Assembly (NCBI GenBank): GCA_002842195.1 | Contig: PHCL01000035.1 | Coordinates: forward strand, 1 to 8,741 | Length of the DNA: 8,741 bases | Direction: 5' to 3' | Source: Betaproteobacteria bacterium HGW-Betaproteobacteria-20 | Lineage (GTDB): Bacteria > Pseudomonadota > Gammaproteobacteria > Burkholderiales > Methylophilaceae | The notes under the pieces: model-generated | Seen by the model: only the letters and a program-made list of their open reading frames with translations | Database searches by the model: none | Told to the model about the DNA's origin: nothing | Shown here: positions 7,288 to 8,741 of the stretch, in pieces | Layout: each line of letters opens with the position of its first letter | Numbering within the stretch: the first letter of the stretch is position 1 | Position numbers and translations under genes: made by a program

Positions 7288-7818
7288 ATGGCAATTAAAT
7301 CAACAATTTATAAAGTCGATCTGCAAGTTACTGACATGGATCGTAACTACTATCAGGCACATAATCTAACCTTGGCAAAACACCCGTCAGAAACCGATGA
7401 GCGTGTCATGGTGCGACTGATTGGCTTTGCCATGTATGCCAATGAAGCGTTGATATTTGGCAAAGGTCTGAGTGATGACGAAGAACCGGATTTGTGGCAA
7501 AAAGATCTGACCGGCGCAATCGAACTATGGATGGATGTAGGCTTACCTACTGAAAAAGACATACGTAAAGCCGCGGGACGCGCCAGACAAGTAGTGGTAG
7601 TGCTTTACGGCGGCAGAATCGCTGATATGTGGTGGGAGCAAAATAGCAAAGGCTTACTGAAGTTAAACAACCTGACTGTAATCAACCTGGCCGATACACA
7701 GGCACTGGCTGATATTGCATCGCGTAGCATGGATATCAGCTGTACTATTCAAGATGGGCAAATCATGATTGGGCACGCGACAGGCAGTTTTGATATCAGC
7801 CCGGTCATTCTCAAATAA
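7288..7818 (+). CDS. yaeQ: YaeQ family protein
   Basis: A 176-residue cytoplasmic protein of unknown biochemical role. Structures of this family show a fold related to PD-(D/E)XK nucleases, but no activity is established. An early report linked E. coli yaeQ to suppression of rfaH loss, and later work argued they do not share a pathway. Family hallmarks seen here: MAIKSTIYK N-terminus, DRNYYQAHNLTLAKHPSETDER (18-39), ELWMDVGLP (79-87), MWWEQN (114-119) and CTIQDGQIM near the C-terminus. The reading frame is open back to a GTG at 7258, but homologues begin with MA(I/L)K and a -10 box overlaps the upstream region, so ATG 7288 is chosen. The ribosome binding site is weak. It is divergent from ettA and convergent with the fae-like gene. 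Confidence 0.93.
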   Translation: MAIKSTIYKVDLQVTDMDRNYYQAHNLTLAKHPSETDERVMVRLIGFAMYANEALIFGKGLSDDEEPDLWQKDLTGAIELWMDVGLPTEKDIRKAAGRARQVVVVLYGGRIADMWWEQNSKGLLKLNNLTVINLADTQALADIASRSMDISCTIQDGQIMIGHATGSFDISPVILK

Positions 7819-7995
7819 CGCCATATCCTGTGCATTTTGAAGATGGTTTTTTATGCAAAAATGCCAAAAAAATCCTCGAGAGAAAAACAATGCTCTGAGA
7901 GCCTTCATCTACAAGGCTTCCAGGGCATCGCTTAGGAAGGCAGGCTAAATCTGCAATAAATGCATCGATTTTTTATCGCCATCATTCAAGCTGAA
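7819..7995. other. Convergent yaeQ/fae-like intergenic region
   Basis: Between the two stop codons there is no credible ORF. On the plus strand a weak CCAT/ATGG hairpin (7821-7824 and 7843-7846) followed by six T residues could help end yaeQ transcription. The convincing terminator (7881-7927) serves the opposite strand and is listed separately. The remainder shows nothing recognisable. Confidence 0.4.
7881..7927 (-). terminator. Intrinsic terminator for the fae-like gene
   Basis: The arms 7891-7905 and 7913-7927 form a 15-bp stem around a 7-base loop (CATCTAC), with one A/C mismatch and two positions that are G-T on one strand. On the minus strand the stem is followed by TTGTTTTTC, a U-rich tract. 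This places it about 70 bp after the fae-like stop, in the right direction for that gene. Confidence 0.7.
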
Positions 7996-8544
7996 TTAAA
8001 TTTTCCCATCCAGCCCCATCTGAAAGTATTTGTGCACAATCTTGTCCTGATTGTCTAACAGCCAATCAATACTTGGCTCATTACTCATCGCTTTTTTAAT
8101 GGCTTTTGCGGTCGCTTCACGGTGAATATCGAACAGGATTTTATGGTCCAGATTTTCCTGCTCTATCACAATAGGATTTAGCCACACAGATACAATAATA
8201 CCTAAATCATTGGCTTTTTCCTTAGGAATGTCACCCCAGCGCACGGCGTCTAAAACGCCGTTGGCAATCGCAGCTTGCACCGTACCCATCAAAATGTTGG
8301 TATAACGCGTGTCTTTTACGGTCACCTTACTCACCATGATAGTCGCTGGGCGCACCATAATATCGGTATTCATTATCGCCAGCACGCGCGTATGACCTTT
8401 GACTTGGTCACCCAAAAGGTTAGCGAAAGCTACGCCCATCGGCCCCTTCATTTCACCGATAGCAACCTCCGGCTCAGCTGCCGTTCCCACCGGTCCGCCC
8501 GCTACCAGCGCCTCGCCGATGCGCATTATGATGTCATTAGTCAT
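7996..8544 (-). CDS. Formaldehyde-activating enzyme (Fae) homologue lacking the catalytic histidine
   Basis: Canonical Fae condenses formaldehyde with tetrahydromethanopterin to methylene-H4MPT in methylotrophs. This 182-residue protein is clearly homologous: RIGEALVAG (8-16), GPMG (34-37), SKVTVKD (72-78), the region MGTVQAAIANGVLDAV (86-101), and HREATAKAIKKAMSNEP (141-157). However, the N-terminal motif around the catalytic histidine (AHIDLI-x-GP in the Methylobacterium enzyme, as I recall it) reads VAIGEMKGP (27-35), so His becomes Ala28 and the following Asp becomes Gly30. No histidine occurs before residue 51. The C-terminus is extended (IDWLLDNQDKIVHKYFQMGLDGKI). ATG 8544 is chosen because GAGGAG at 8557-8552 is an ideal ribosome binding site seven bases away. 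The frame is open upstream to 8637, but homology begins after 8544. I infer a paralogue with altered function. Fae activity is doubtful. Confidence 0.88.
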   Translation of the reverse strand: MTNDIIMRIGEALVAGGPVGTAAEPEVAIGEMKGPMGVAFANLLGDQVKGHTRVLAIMNTDIMVRPATIMVSKVTVKDTRYTNILMGTVQAAIANGVLDAVRWGDIPKEKANDLGIIVSVWLNPIVIEQENLDHKILFDIHREATAKAIKKAMSNEPSIDWLLDNQDKIVHKYFQMGLDGKI

Positions 8545-8741
8545 TGTATTTCTCCTCAAAAAATTTGTTGCTATGAATATAATTTCAGATGGTTTGTGCT
8601 GTTTGATGTGTTCTCGTAAAATAAAGTTCTTTCCCAAAGTGCGGCTATCTTATTGATTATTCATAGTCACACCTAAACACCAAGAAAATATAGTTCTTTC
8701 CTAGGCAAGCTCAACAACAATGAATTATTATAAAACGCATA
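8545..8741 (-). promoter_or_regulatory. Leader/promoter region of the fae-like gene
   Basis: No gene is seen here. On the minus strand it holds the Shine-Dalgarno (8557-8552), a TATATT hexamer at 8581-8576 that could be a near -10 box, a perfect TATAAT at 8732-8727 next to the window edge, and two 17-bp repeats listed separately. No -35 hexamer at proper spacing is convincing for either. Which promoter is used cannot be decided here. Confidence 0.35.
8618..8701. repeat. Pair of 17-bp direct repeats upstream of the fae-like gene
   Basis: AAAATAAAGTTCTTTCC (8618-8634) and AAAATATAGTTCTTTCC (8685-8701) differ at one base and lie 67 bp apart in the same orientation. On the transcribed strand they read GGAAAGAACT(T/A)TATTTT. 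They lie 74 and 141 bp upstream of the start codon and look like paired binding sites for a regulator, or a duplicated promoter segment. Confidence 0.7.

Noticed and set aside
8545..8637. Possible 31-residue N-terminal extension of the Fae homologue (ATG 8637)
   Set aside because: Family homology begins after ATG 8544, which has an ideal ribosome binding site. The extension overlaps the leader and one 17-bp repeat.
8275..8656. Plus-strand ORFs of 114 and 85 codons opposite the fae-like gene
   Set aside because: They are antisense to a well-supported gene, with no homology or Shine-Dalgarno.
1..8741. CRISPR arrays, toxin-antitoxin pairs, phage or transposase genes, tRNA or rRNA
   Set aside because: None seen. 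Repeats are limited to short pairs, and all longer ORFs belong to housekeeping families or the Fae homologue.

Overview
The window looks like chromosomal DNA from a betaproteobacterial methylotroph, most likely of the Methylophilaceae (Methylotenera/Methylophilus type). This is inferred from gene content, not from a database search. The supports are an argS - FtsN-like SPOR gene - dsbA - SDR order of the kind I associate with betaproteobacteria, a YaeQ protein, an EttA ABC-F ATPase, and a homologue of the formaldehyde-activating enzyme (Fae), which is largely confined to organisms using tetrahydromethanopterin-linked C1 chemistry. Codon usage is moderately AT-rich and even across the genes, so nothing suggests a recently acquired island.

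Layout from left to right: (1) the 5' part of priA (replication restart helicase), minus strand, running off the left edge. (2) A 121-bp divergent gap, then the plus-strand group argS, an FtsN-like SPOR protein and a periplasmic DsbA, closed by a strong hairpin terminator at about 4328-4368. (3) A short-chain dehydrogenase with its own likely promoter just after that terminator. (4) A 255-bp convergent gap holding two REP-like palindromes, a large stem-loop and a relic of an ettA 3' end. (5) ettA on the minus strand. (6) yaeQ on the plus strand, divergent from ettA. (7) A 177-bp convergent gap with a terminator, then a divergent fae-like gene on the minus strand with a strong ribosome binding site and a pair of near-identical 17-bp repeats upstream.

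Functionally most of this is housekeeping: replication restart, arginine charging, septal peptidoglycan binding, periplasmic disulfide formation and translational throttling. The Fae homologue is the one clear link to C1 metabolism. It lacks the histidine that serves as catalytic acid/base in canonical Fae, so it is probably a paralogue with a different job (sensing, carrying or binding) rather than the main enzyme.

I see no CRISPR array, toxin-antitoxin pair, phage gene, transposase, rRNA or tRNA. I do not see a complete undescribed system. The best leads are the histidine-less Fae homologue with its repeat-bearing leader, and the recombination or replacement scar downstream of ettA.
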